Below, piece after piece: positions 23,901-33,960 of a stretch of 64,000 nt of DNA. Below the pieces are notes generated by a model that did no database searches, was not told the origin of the DNA, and saw only the letters and a program-made list of their open reading frames with translations. This stretch comes from Neurospora crassa OR74A (taxonomy: Eukaryota; Ascomycota; Sordariomycetes; Sordariales; Sordariaceae). The first letter of the stretch is position 1, and each line of letters starts with the position of its first letter. The stretch lies in contig NC_026501.1 of assembly GCF_000182925.2 (NCBI RefSeq), positions 3,596,001-3,660,000 on the forward strand. The letters are read 5' to 3'. A program made the translations under genes and the position numbers.

Positions 23901-26720
23901 GTATTAGCTATAAAATTCTCTTTCAAAAGGGTTTAAATGGATAAGACCTCCCTTTCCCCTTCGGCCCCCTATATAATATATTTAGAGAAGAATTACTAAT
24001 ATTAAAGAAAGTACTTAAAGACCTCTTTAATAAAAGATATATTTGGGCGAATAGTTTGGAAGTTAGGACCCTAATACTATTTGTCCATAAATTAGGAAGC
24101 GGACTTTACTTTTATTATAATTATAGAGTTCTAAATACTATTATTCGTATAGACTACTACCTTTTCCCCCTAATTCGAAAGACTTTTAGAATTTTGAAAG
24201 GAGTGTACTAATATACGAAAATTAATATTATAGTAATATCCTATGGAATATATATAACTATAAGAGAAGAGAGTAAGACTATCTTCCGAACCTATTACGG
24301 ACTTTTTAGATAAATAGTAGTCCTTTTTTATTTTTTTAAAACCCTAGCCTCATTTTAAAGGTATATTAACTCCATCCTTTATAATTATTTAAATAATTTC
24401 TACTTTACTTATATAAACAATATACTTATTTATTCTTCTAAATTTAAAGAAGATTATAAGAAGAAAATAGTAATAGTCCTAGAGAAATTTAAGGAGTACG
24501 GGTTATACTTCGACCCCAATAAATATGAATTCTCTATAAAAAAAGTTAAATATCTCGGTTTTACTATTTATATAAGTATAAATATATAAACCAACTCCGA
24601 AAAAATTAAAGTAATTCTCAATTAGTTTACTCCTACTTTGTAGAAAGGCGTACGTAATTTCTTTAGGTTTATAAATTACTACTATATATTTATTTTTTAA
24701 TTCTCTAAAGTAATTATACTCTTAATTAAATTTATAAATAAGAGAATTGTATTGAAATAGATTAAGAAGTATAATACAGCCTTCTACTTCCTTAAACGCC
24801 TATTTATACGCACGCTTATTCTTATAGAATTCGACCCTAACTATAAGACTTTTTTAGAAATTAATTATAGTAGCTATACGTTTGGAGGCGTATTAATATA
24901 ACAAGCGGATAATAATACTTAACGTACTATAGCTTTCTATTTTAAAAAGTTCTCTATATTAGAGTATAATTACCCTATTTATAATAAAGAAATATTAGCG
25001 ATTATTTCGTACCTTGACGAATAGTCTATAAAACTACGTAGTTATAAAGCCTTTACAATCCTTACTAATTATTATAATTTTAAATATTTTATAGAGCATT
25101 AAGGTTTCTTTAAATAGTAAGTCTATTAAGTAGAATACTTATTATAGTTTAATCTTTACTTTATTTACCGTTTAGATAAAGAAATTATAATCCTAAATAT
25201 ATTATTTTGTAAGGATTAAAACCGGCCCTTAGGTAAAGATTGTAAAGTTAGGAATATATGATTTATTCCCGAGGTAGCTTTATAAATATACGTCCGAATT
25301 TCTACTTCTACTATTTCCTTAGTAAAGGGTATATATATATTTAAAAATTTAAATTTATAATGACTCTAGGATTAAACTGTCTACTTTAATTCTATATACT
25401 AAACTACTCTACGTATAGTTAAAGACAATATTCGAACTTTCATACTATTATTTTAATTGAAAATTCAAATTATTGATTACTTTATAAATAAATTAAGCCG
25501 ACTATACTATAAAGGGCGCCTTTAAATCCTAAGAACCCTAGCCGTATTTAAAACTACAATATTTATAATTATTAATTAAAAATAATAATATAATGCCCTC
25601 TATATAACTATTATATAAAAATTATATAAAGCCGTAACCTTCGATTACCTTAATAGAGAGGGAATAATCTTTGTTCTTTTAAAAGAATATTATTAGCCTC
25701 TATTAGGAACTTATATATAGTGTTTCCTATATAATTATTATATTTATAGTTTTATAAAAGTTTAGAGAGATGTAAAGAGAGGTTTTCTATAAATATTAGT
25801 AACTTTAGACTAATATTATAGGACTATCTAAATAGATTTTATTACCGACTTCCTAAGTATTAATAATAATACGTACTTATAAATTATTAAAGACCGACTT
25901 AGTAAGAATATTATCCTCGAGCCTATACCCTCTATAAATACGGATTTCTATACAAAGCGCTTCCTTTAGTACTTTATACGCTACTACAATTAATTATATT
26001 TAATTATTAATAATAGAAGTATTGATTAGACGGGTAGGTTCTAAAGGCGTCTTTGTAAATTAATATATATAAAATGATTCCTTAATATAGCCTACTATAT
26101 TTGAATTAACGGTAGTCTTAAGAGAATAAATCAAAAGGTATATACTTTTTCTAAAGCTTATATTAATTACCTATAGAATAATTAAGATCATTAGACCCCT
26201 ATAACCTAACTAGTAATTAATAGTAAAATGAATACTTCTATTAGTATAACCCCCTTCTTTATAATTTATAGTTATAAAGCGGGCCTAATTATCCCTACTA
26301 TTGAAAAATCCCTAAAGGAGCTACCTATTATATTTATCCCCGAGTAAAAAACCTACGAGTTTATAGAGAAGTTATAGTAAATCTCGGATATATACTGAAT
26401 AATTATAGTTATAGCCGTATAGTAATAAAAGAGATTCGTGAATTATTTTAAATAATTAGCCGAACGCTTTTAAATCGGAAATAAAATTTAGTTTAACTCT
26501 AAAAACTATAGCTCCTCACGCCCTAAGAAGAAATTCGACGTAGTCTATACTAAGTATACTATTTTTAGAATCCTATTCCTATATATAGTTGAATTCGAAG
26601 GACTACTATCTATAGCCTATAACGTTTTTTATATGGACTTCCTCCGTAGAACCGCCAAAGACCCCCTACTTAGGTAATATATTATAAATTTACAACCCCT
26701 AATTATTATAATTGAAGGAG
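23900..26720 (+). pseudogene. G0 pol (RT, RNase H, integrase), RIP-degraded
   Basis: The + frame reads KVLKDLFNKRYIWANSLEV, FVHKLGSGLYFYYNYRVLN, IDYYLFPLIRKTFRILKGV and TYINNILIYSS (about 24410-24440). This is a full Ty3/gypsy RT core with YIDD turned to YINN. RNase H lies around 24830-25200. Integrase lies around 25790-26600 with IDFITDFL, NNNTYLQIIKDRLSK and NGSLKRINQKVYTF. In-frame stops are TAA/TAG only. The order is normal for Metaviridae. Confidence 0.85.
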
Positions 26721-26900
26721 AAAAGAAATAGGAAGTAAAATAAATCCTCTATATAAATAATTTTAAGGGTAAAGGAGGGCGCGTAATTTATATAATTTAT
26801 ATAAAATAGAAGGGCTTTAGAAAAATTATTTAGGAGTTATTCGAGGAATTCTTAAAAACGGCCGTATTCAACGAATTTAAATAGAAATACGGATTTATAA
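26715..26900 (+). pseudogene. G0 chromodomain at the integrase C-terminus
   Basis: Directly after integrase the frame reads EKK.EVK.ILYINNF, then GGRVIYIIYIK.KGF and a Glu/Phe-rich helix. This is the chromodomain pattern (WEVE.ILD......YLV.WKGY...WEP) with Trp codons turned to TAG. It classifies G0 as a chromovirus; chromodomains guide integration to methylated histone marks. Confidence 0.72.
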
Positions 26901-27119
26901 ATACGAATAATAGACTATTAGAATAATATTAGTGTAAGGGAACTATTTGCTTTAATAAGCGTAAAAGAAATTAATTATAATTTAAAGCTAAAATTCTTTT
27001 CCCCTTTACTATAAAACAATATAAGGAGGCTAGCCTTCTACTTAAATATAATTAATCTATAAAAGTATAAAAAAAAGAAAGAGCCAAAAGAAGAGAGTGG
27101 TTATAGTAATTAATATTAT

Positions 27120-28960
27120 TTATAGATCTCACCCTCTTCTAATATTTTAGTATCGGTAAAGGTACAGTTAATAAGAACCTTTTTCTCTATACTACTAATT
27201 AAAAAAGTAAAATTAGTAGGAGGATTAATTTCTATATTATTATTAATTATATTAGGGGTATAAGGTAGAGCGGGCGTAAAATTAATAGCCGGACTAGTTA
27301 GAGAGGTAATTTAGGTACGAATAATGGAATAAATTTAGTGGAGAAGCGAAACGTTAAATAATTTCTATATTCTTCCTTTAACCGAATTATATTTATTTAG
27401 CTTTAGAATTAGAAGGAATAATTCCTTCCAAATCTATAGGCTAGCTACTTACAAATAGAGACCTTTTATAGCGTAATATAGAAACTCGATATTTCTATAA
27501 ATATTACTTATATTATTAATAGTTTACTATAAGGATTTTAAATAAGCGCGAATATTATTAAATTTAATAAAGGTAGCGAAATTAGTACTAGTAATAAAGG
27601 CGGGCGTAATAAAATTGTTAGAAATAGATAGGTTAGTAATTATAGTAGCCGTATTAGGGTTAAAAAATAAATAATCTATAACTATATTATTAAATCGGCT
27701 ACAAATAGTAAAACGATTATTATACTTCAAAATCTCTATAATTAAAATTATATTTTTATACGTAGTAGTAATAATACCCTTAGTACTAAAAGTCGAATAT
27801 TCCTCTAATTTCTAATTATAATAAATAAACTAAGTTATATTAAGAGTAGGGAAATAGGGCTTACTAAACTCTACTTTATATATAATATACTTTATACTAG
27901 AATTAAAATTAGCATTTATATATTTACAATTACGAAAGAGGTAGGGTTAGTACTAAGAAGTAGCCGGACTATACTTTTCGGCTATAATAAAACTTTAAGG
28001 ACGAATTATTTTCTTTTATATATTTATATAAATAGAAAATAAAATACTTTAAAATTTAGTAATAAGGTCGTTCTTTATAACACGAATTCTAATTTTACCA
28101 TAGTAAATAGAAGGACTATTAAAAAGTTCCTCCTCTGTATTATCCTTCTTAAGGACTATAGTAAATTAGATAATAAAGGTTAAGACGGGCGTAGTAATAA
28201 GTATAGAGGTTAAGTAGGAGGTAATAATAAGTATAAGGGCGTAAGGAGTAATAAGTATAGGTTTGACGGGTGTAAGGATAGGGGTAGGAGTAGGAGCGGG
28301 ACTTTAATTAAGAGGAATATTGAAAGGACTAGAATTATATTATAATAGTAGTAGGAATAGGTAGCTACTATAAAAATATTTATAAGGCTATTAGGGAGGT
28401 TAATAGTAGTTTGGAAATTAATTATACGTTAGAGTATAATTAAATTAAGCTTTAATAAAAAAAAAAAAGAGTATAATAAGAGGAGCGTTAAAGGTTGTAA
28501 TATTAATAGAAGTAGTATACGGTTAAACTAGTATAGGGGCGGGTAGTACTAGAGTAGTTAGTATAGGAGTAGTAAAGGGAGTAATTATAATAGGAGTAAC
28601 CGGAGGAGTAACTATAGTAGGAGTAGTTAGGGCGGAGGATTATAAGGTAGAAGCGGTAGCTTCTTGTTTGTATTATTAGGCGAGGAATTATTTATACTAC
28701 GGATTATTAGAGGATATTATAAAATTTATAGAGAATTAGAATTCAGAGCGTAAAAGTACAATAGTAGATTTACTATTAATACTAAAAATAGGTATAATTT
28801 TATAATATTTAGAAGGCGGGCTAATAATTAGAGAGGAGGAAGGAGAGAGGGAGAGAGAAGGAGAGGAAGAGGGGAGAGAATTCAAAAAGAAAAAGGAAAG
28901 TATATAGTAAAAGAAAGGGAATAGAAGAAGGAGGAAGGCCAGGCGTATAAGAAGGTTCTA
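27120..28960 (-). other. Region between G0 pol and its 3' LTR with frames mainly on the antisense strand
   Basis: The base composition switches strand here: the + strand becomes purine-rich, so open stretches lie mostly on minus. One minus stretch (27527-27730) is open for 67 codons, Asn/Ile/Thr-rich. Around 28170-28310 and 28530-28640 the minus strand is a low-complexity Pro/Thr/Leu-type repeat, like 12600-12780 in G2. At 28830-28930 the + strand is Gly/Glu/Arg-rich. I cannot identify a product. Position and composition parallel the antisense frame of G2. Confidence 0.4.
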
Positions 28961-28964
28961 TTAG

Positions 28965-29215
28965 CGCTAAGTATCACAGGGTTAGCCTGTGTGCCTTGTG
29001 CCTAGTGCCAACGTATAGTAGCTTCTAAGACTGCTGTACGCTGTCATTACCGCCAGCAAGCCGACTATTGCCGGCAGCTAATTGGTTAGAACGCTGCCTG
29101 CCGCGGGTCTGTCAAACCCGCCGGCAGTTGCCTTCATAAGGCCAGCCTTCCGGGCACTCGGCTGCACTTCTCTTCCTTTCTCCTTCGTACAATTACGTAT
29201 AATCACATTTACCAT
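28965..29215. other. GC-rich block that escaped RIP, upstream of the G0 3' LTR
   Basis: About 250 bp of balanced composition in AT-rich surroundings, with short inverted repeats (CACAGGGTTAGCCTGTG; GCCGGCAG/CTGCCGGC; GGGTCTGTCAAACCC). I found no second copy in the window. It may be a single-copy segment carried by the element, perhaps the 5' end of the antisense unit, or a separate small insertion. Confidence 0.55.
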
Positions 29216-29356
29216 CTACCTTTTGCCCGTAATACTAGGGTAGGTAGAAGTAATAGCCGGGCGGGTAATATTGTATAGAAACGGAAGGTATATAATTACC
29301 TATATATAATAATATTAACATTCATACCGGGGCCGGTATAGGGAGGAGGGGGTTAA

Positions 29357-29595
29357 TATTATAGGGTTACTACCTCAGAAGTCTATATTAAGCTTTATAG
29401 CCCAACTACCGCTATAGTTCAGCCCGTAGCTCTTAATAGCGCTATTCCGCTGCAACGCCGGTTATATACTTATAGCCCTCTTCAAAAGGCCGCCGCTATA
29501 AGCTCCACTTGCAGACCTTTCCCCCTTTCCTCTTTATAGAACCTTATCGATTACTTAAGCATAGTATCTATATACACTCTACTGTCCCCCTTACA
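29357..29595 (+). repeat. 3' LTR of G0
   Basis: A 239-bp partner of 741-979, preceded by the polypurine tract and followed by CTCCT (29596-29600). Confidence 0.87.
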
Positions 29596-29600
29596 CTCCT

Positions 29601-30405
29601 TATTTACCTAATATTAACCTAATCGGGAATCTATAGTATTTACTTAAGGAGAGGATCCTTAGCAGATATCCGGATTTTTTTATAATGCCTAAAATTAATA
29701 ATTCGCTTTTGAAGTTCTTTGATGCTACTATAGCAGTTTGGTTGGACTTTAAAATAAATATAGTAAATTACCTTTTAAATTCGATACTAAGAAGAATTTA
29801 GGCTATTATTAATGCTAAGGGGTAGTATACAAAATATTAAAAGTAGTTTATCTTTTTCCTTATCTATAAAAGTACTTAACAACCAGTTTATAGCTATTAT
29901 TATTAAGAAATGCGGTTGCAATATACTTTAAAAGAAGGGTAGTTATAATCGTAAAAGTAGGCAAAAAAAATCATTAGGCGTTTTTTTAGTAACCCACTAT
30001 AGTAAAAGGTACTCTATTAGCTTGGGGCACTAGGTTTTAAGTTTCTTGGAAATTAAGTATAATCTATATACTTAAGGCACTTCTAGTATTATATATACTC
30101 AAATTTTCTACTAAAACCCAAACCCTAAGGTATCTAACACATAGGTAGATTCTGTCTAGTCTTTAAATAAACTCCCTCTATCTAGTAATTTATTTGAATT
30201 TTCTAATAGTAAAAATTTCAAAAATTTTTAGAAATTTTAAGTAAAAATGGTCATTATTTTTATAGTTTCATAGTATGTAACTGCTTTTTAGGGGGTTCTA
30301 GTGCCCAAACTGGTATATAGGTATCTAAGAGTACTAAGAAGCACGGACTTGTATACGGACCTTAAATTAATAGAAGTTTTAGAAATTTATAAAAATATAA
30401 AAAAA
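29601..30405. other. AT-rich DNA without a recognised feature
   Basis: Moderately AT-rich spacer between G0 and G5. No coding frame, repeat or element end was recognised. It is the right flank of G0's original target site. Confidence 0.5.
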
Positions 30406-30407
30406 TA

Positions 30408-30437
30408 CTATATTTTCTAAATAAATCAAACACTACC
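30408..30437. mobile_element. M4, left fragment: MITE remnant interrupted by G5
   Basis: The stretch TTTTCTAAATA...CACTACC resembles the end of M3 read inward (TAGTCTCTAAATA...CTACCTCTG). Joined over the G5 insertion (one CTACC copy), it continues into CTCTG...CCCCCGCCCCACATAAAATG at 38628. Mutations make the outer end uncertain, and no 9-bp duplication was found. Confidence 0.45.
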
Positions 30438-30681
30438 TATTATAGCCCGGCCTAGCCGACCCATACCCAGGTACCTGTATTAGTAGCACGGTCGTTCGGG
30501 TGCGAATAATTTAATTGGTTGTAGATTAGATAAGGAGTAGTCCGGGCGACCTAGGTCAGGAAGTATATCTTCCAGCCCAACTACCTATACAACTCTTTCC
30601 TTCTTTTACTCTTTAATTATAAACTCTATATTAAATATTAACAACGTTATAGCCCTACGTCGCCCGTTACGTACCTTCATA
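30438..30681 (+). repeat. 5' LTR of G5
   Basis: A 244-bp partner of 38377-38622, with CTACC at its left. The terminal CA reads TA after RIP. Confidence 0.87.
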
Positions 30682-30884
30682 CTATTTACAACTTATTTCT
30701 CTACTAGGGACGGTATTAAATATTCTACTTAAAGAGCTACGGCGTAGTAATATAGCAATTAGAACGAACGATTAGGGTAAGCTAGAAATTCAACGTATAG
30801 TGTATTGTAACCGCCCCCTTCCCTTTTTTATAAAGAATCCAAAAAAAGAGATTAAACCAATTAACAGTTAGGTTAATAATCATT

Positions 30885-31496
30885 AAAAAAAAATTAATTA
30901 CCATTACAATAGCCTACAATAATTGAGACGCCTATGCATTTAGAGCTTGAGCGTTGTCGTGGGCCGAAAGGTGATATGGAGGATTCTCCGCACTAAAGGT
31001 CGCGTGGTCCATAGACCTACCTAATGTAAGCGAGGAAGGTGCGGCGTATTTGTCTATAATAGGCTAGAATGTAGAAAATTACCCCTCTTGGCAGTCCCAA
31101 ATAGGAAAACTTGGCGCTAAGCAGGACACGGTTTGAATAGTAAAGCGAAGAAGCTACTTTTTCCTTTGCAACAGTGATCCCTCCTCGACCATCTAATGCA
31201 TCCAGATACATATGGTACCAAAATGACGAGAAGAAAAAGGCGGTCACTTTGGTACCGGTCGCATTGTAGTGCATGGCTTGGTTGTTGAGAAAAATGCAAA
31301 AGAAGTTGAAAATAAGGATTTTGGTAGTAAATGCACCCGGGCGTTGCAAATGACTAAGTCTAAAAAAATGACCAAGTCCCAAACTAGACTCTTAACCCTG
31401 AGAGCGCCTTGGAGATGGTTAGGGTTAGGGTTGAAAATCGAAAATCTGGATAAAGAGAAAAAAAATGAAAAAAAGAATTTCAAAATTTTGCCTTTG

Positions 31497-31543
<47 letters not shown>

Positions 31544-31640
31544 GGGGGGGGGGGGGGGAGGGGGGGGGGGGGTAGAGCTGGTAATATAGGAGGAAAAATT
31601 CAACTACTCATTTAAGAAAGTAGTTGAGCTTATAACTTAA
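30885..31640. other. GC-normal segment in the G5 leader, with long homopolymers
   Basis: About 750 bp without RIP signature lies between the 5' LTR and gag of G5. It has short overlapping frames on both strands but no recognisable protein. It ends in 40 T (31499-31538), AAAA, 16 G, A, then 13 G. Two exact TTAGGG units occur at 31419-31430. A T run on + is an A run on -, so a reverse-strand poly(A) retrocopy is possible. I found no target duplication and no second copy. Confidence 0.5.
31499..31572. repeat. Homopolymer run: 40 T, then two G runs
   Basis: Seen directly: 40 T, 4 A, 16 G, 1 A, 13 G. Length may be inexact because such runs are error-prone in sequencing and assembly. Confidence 0.85.
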
Positions 31641-31759
31641 TAGTTATTATTATTATTCCCTTTTCTAAAGGTCATTTATTTAATTCAACTTTGAGTTTTT
31701 TTCTTTTTTTCTTTTTTCTACTAAGTAGATTCTAGGGCGTCTCTCTGTCTCCCCTGGAC

Positions 31760-31782
31760 TTTGGCTCCGCCCAGGGGAACTA
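31760..31782. other. Small GC hairpin
   Basis: CCCCTGG and CCCAGGGG arms around ACTTTGGCTCCG form a short stem-loop in the G5 leader, just before gag. It stands out as un-mutated GC in AT-rich DNA; its role is unknown. Confidence 0.4.
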
Positions 31783-31829
31783 TATTTTATTAAAACTGTA
31801 TAATAGTATTATATTTATTTTAACTCTAA

Positions 31830-33960
31830 CGTTTTGCGGAAGTACGCTCCTAAAGTAAGTAAGCTTCCCCCTTCTAAGGTTAGACGCAAGTCCTTCAACC
31901 CTAATAATTTCGTTGGCTCCGACTTTTAAAGCGCTACCTTTTATATAATTAATAATCATAAAGACGACGAGAATAAGGAATTTAACTTATTAAACCTTAC
32001 CCCCGAAGAACTTTACAAATATTATTTTAATTATATTTAACCTATTGCCGACTGTACGTACTATTTTCTTAATAAGGAAGTACCGACCTATAATTTAAAG
32101 GAACGCTTCTATAGTTTATTCGACTACTTATATTATAATGGAAATACCTTTATACTATTTACTTTTATAACTTCGGAAGGTAAAGGTAATATTAAAACTA
32201 AGCCCTTTAATAGATTAATAATTTACAACTAATTCGTCACTTTAGTTTAGACTTCCCTGGAAGTTATATTCCTAGAAATACGTATCCGTACTGCCTCTCT
32301 TATAGCCGCTATCGAATAATCTAATAGTTTTAGCAATATATTTAATTATACTAATAAAGACTTTTCTATTTTTAAGAATTAGGCTAATTATTTTAATTTA
32401 GTTGCTACCAGACTATTCAAGAAAATTATTAATAGAAACTTTAACCCTCTAATCTATTCTAATAATAGTTTTTTTATACTTCTAATACCGGCTTTCAATA
32501 AGCCTTCATAGAAAATTAGTAATTTAAGAGAAAAAATAAATACTTACTAGCCTCTTTAAAAATAGCCCTTAATACTATTAGAAGGATTATTGTAGGAGGA
32601 AGAGATCTAGACAATTCTAATAAAGGTATTGAAAAATTTACCACTTTAAAAGGATTTAAGAATAATTCTCTCCCAAATCCCCTATACAATTATCATTCTT
32701 ATTCTAGTACCCTAATAATTATAACTACCTCCGCTATCCACTCTAATAATAGTAAGCGCTCTACTAAGGAAAAAAGTACTAGAAAATTCTATAACAATAA
32801 TAAGAAGGATAAGGTTACTTTCGATATTTAGTATTATTAAATTAAAATAAGATTTAAAATTAATACTAACTACTTTAATAATGATTAATAGAAATTTAAT
32901 TATATTACTAAATAATTAGTAGGCAAAGCCGCTTAAACCCTACTCCCTTACTTAAATTTTAACTACTTAAACTATTCAACTACTTCTAATAATTTATAAA
33001 AATATTTATAAGAGGAGTATTATAACTACAATTTATATAAGAAAGTTTTTACAAAATTAATAATTTAAAAATAAAATATAGTAAACGCTTTTAAATTTTT
33101 AAAAATACTTTTTAACACTTAATTGATTAGTACCGCCGTCTTTATAATTAGTAGAAAAGCGATTTTCGTTATAAAATTACTAGAAAATTCCATTAAGCAA
33201 CTAAATTTATTTATTTGGACCCCTCTAAATAATTAATAATTATATTCTTCTTCTCAATTTATCTAATAAAGATGATAGGATAAATGCCTAGAAGAGCTAC
33301 TTTAAAAATACTTTTTAACACTTAATTGATTAGTACCGCCGCCTTTATAGTTAGTAGAAAAGCGATTTTCGTTATAGAATTACTAGAAAATTCCATTAAG
33401 CAACTAAATTTATTTATTTAGACCCCTCTAAATAATTTAATAATTATATTCTTCTTCACAATTTACTTAATAAAGGTAATAGGATAAATGCCTAGCAGAG
33501 CTATTAGCGCAATAGTAAATAAAGTTTCTATTATAACGCCACTTCTAAAAATTTTACTATAGCCGTTAAACTTACTATAAAGACCCTAACCTTCAAATAT
33601 CTTACTCTAGAGGAAATAAAGGAGCTCGCCTACGAAGGCTATTATTTTCATTACTATAAGAAGGGATATATAAGTAGCAAATACCGTTATAAAAAGAAAT
33701 TTACTAAGTATTTTAATACTTATTTGAATTCTATTACTAATACTATTTAGGGAAAGGATTCTTCTAATGTTAAAGAATTGCTTAACGCCCCCTCCTCCAA
33801 TAATAAATCTACTCTATTTAATGACAAAGATAGTACCTCCGGATCCGTTAAAGGAAATTAAATACCCTAAGTTAAATTTCCCCCTAAGGTAAAGTATTAA
33901 TTATAACGAATATCCTTAATATATAGTATTTAAATTTTAATTTATATAACTACCTTAGAG
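31830..33960 (+). pseudogene. G5 gag, RIP-degraded
   Basis: A decayed + frame follows the leader; by position and character (hydrophilic, Asn/Lys-rich, stops TAA/TAG) it is gag. A Cys/His region near 33630-33720 (FHYYKKGYISSKYRYKKKF) may be the remains of a zinc knuckle. A 203-bp tandem duplication (33101-33506) lies inside the frame. Confidence 0.6.
33101..33506 (+). repeat. 203-bp tandem duplication in G5
   Basis: Unit 1 starts at 33101 and unit 2 at 33304 (AAAAATACTTTTTAACACTT in both). Units align over about 200 bp with mostly C/T differences and a few indels. 203 is not a multiple of three, so the duplication would have shifted the frame even without RIP. Confidence 0.85.

Larger units (their letters stand above)
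741..29595 (+). mobile_element. G0: RIP-degraded Ty3/gypsy chromovirus holding all the other insertions of the left third
   Basis: The two 239-bp LTRs (741-979 and 29357-29595) begin TATTATAGG, a decayed TGTTATAGG. They end in TTATA and TTACA and are bordered by the 5-bp duplication CTCCT (736-740 and 29596-29600). A polypurine tract (GGGAGGAGGGGG, about 29341-29352) precedes the right LTR, so sense is +. gag starts after the left LTR, is split by G1 (1950-22540) and MITE M1 (22546-22684), and resumes at 22694. RT, integrase and a chromodomain follow to about 27100. The 28.9-kb footprint is about 8 kb of G0 plus nested insertions. All frames are dead: stops are TAA/TAG at Gln or Trp positions. 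TSD, LTRs, polypurine tract and a continuous gag frame together make the call firm. Confidence 0.88.

Noticed and set aside
31017-31603. Several overlapping frames of 60-121 codons on both strands
   Set aside because: They overlap each other, include translated homopolymers (poly-Pro, poly-Lys, poly-Gly) and show no recognisable domain.
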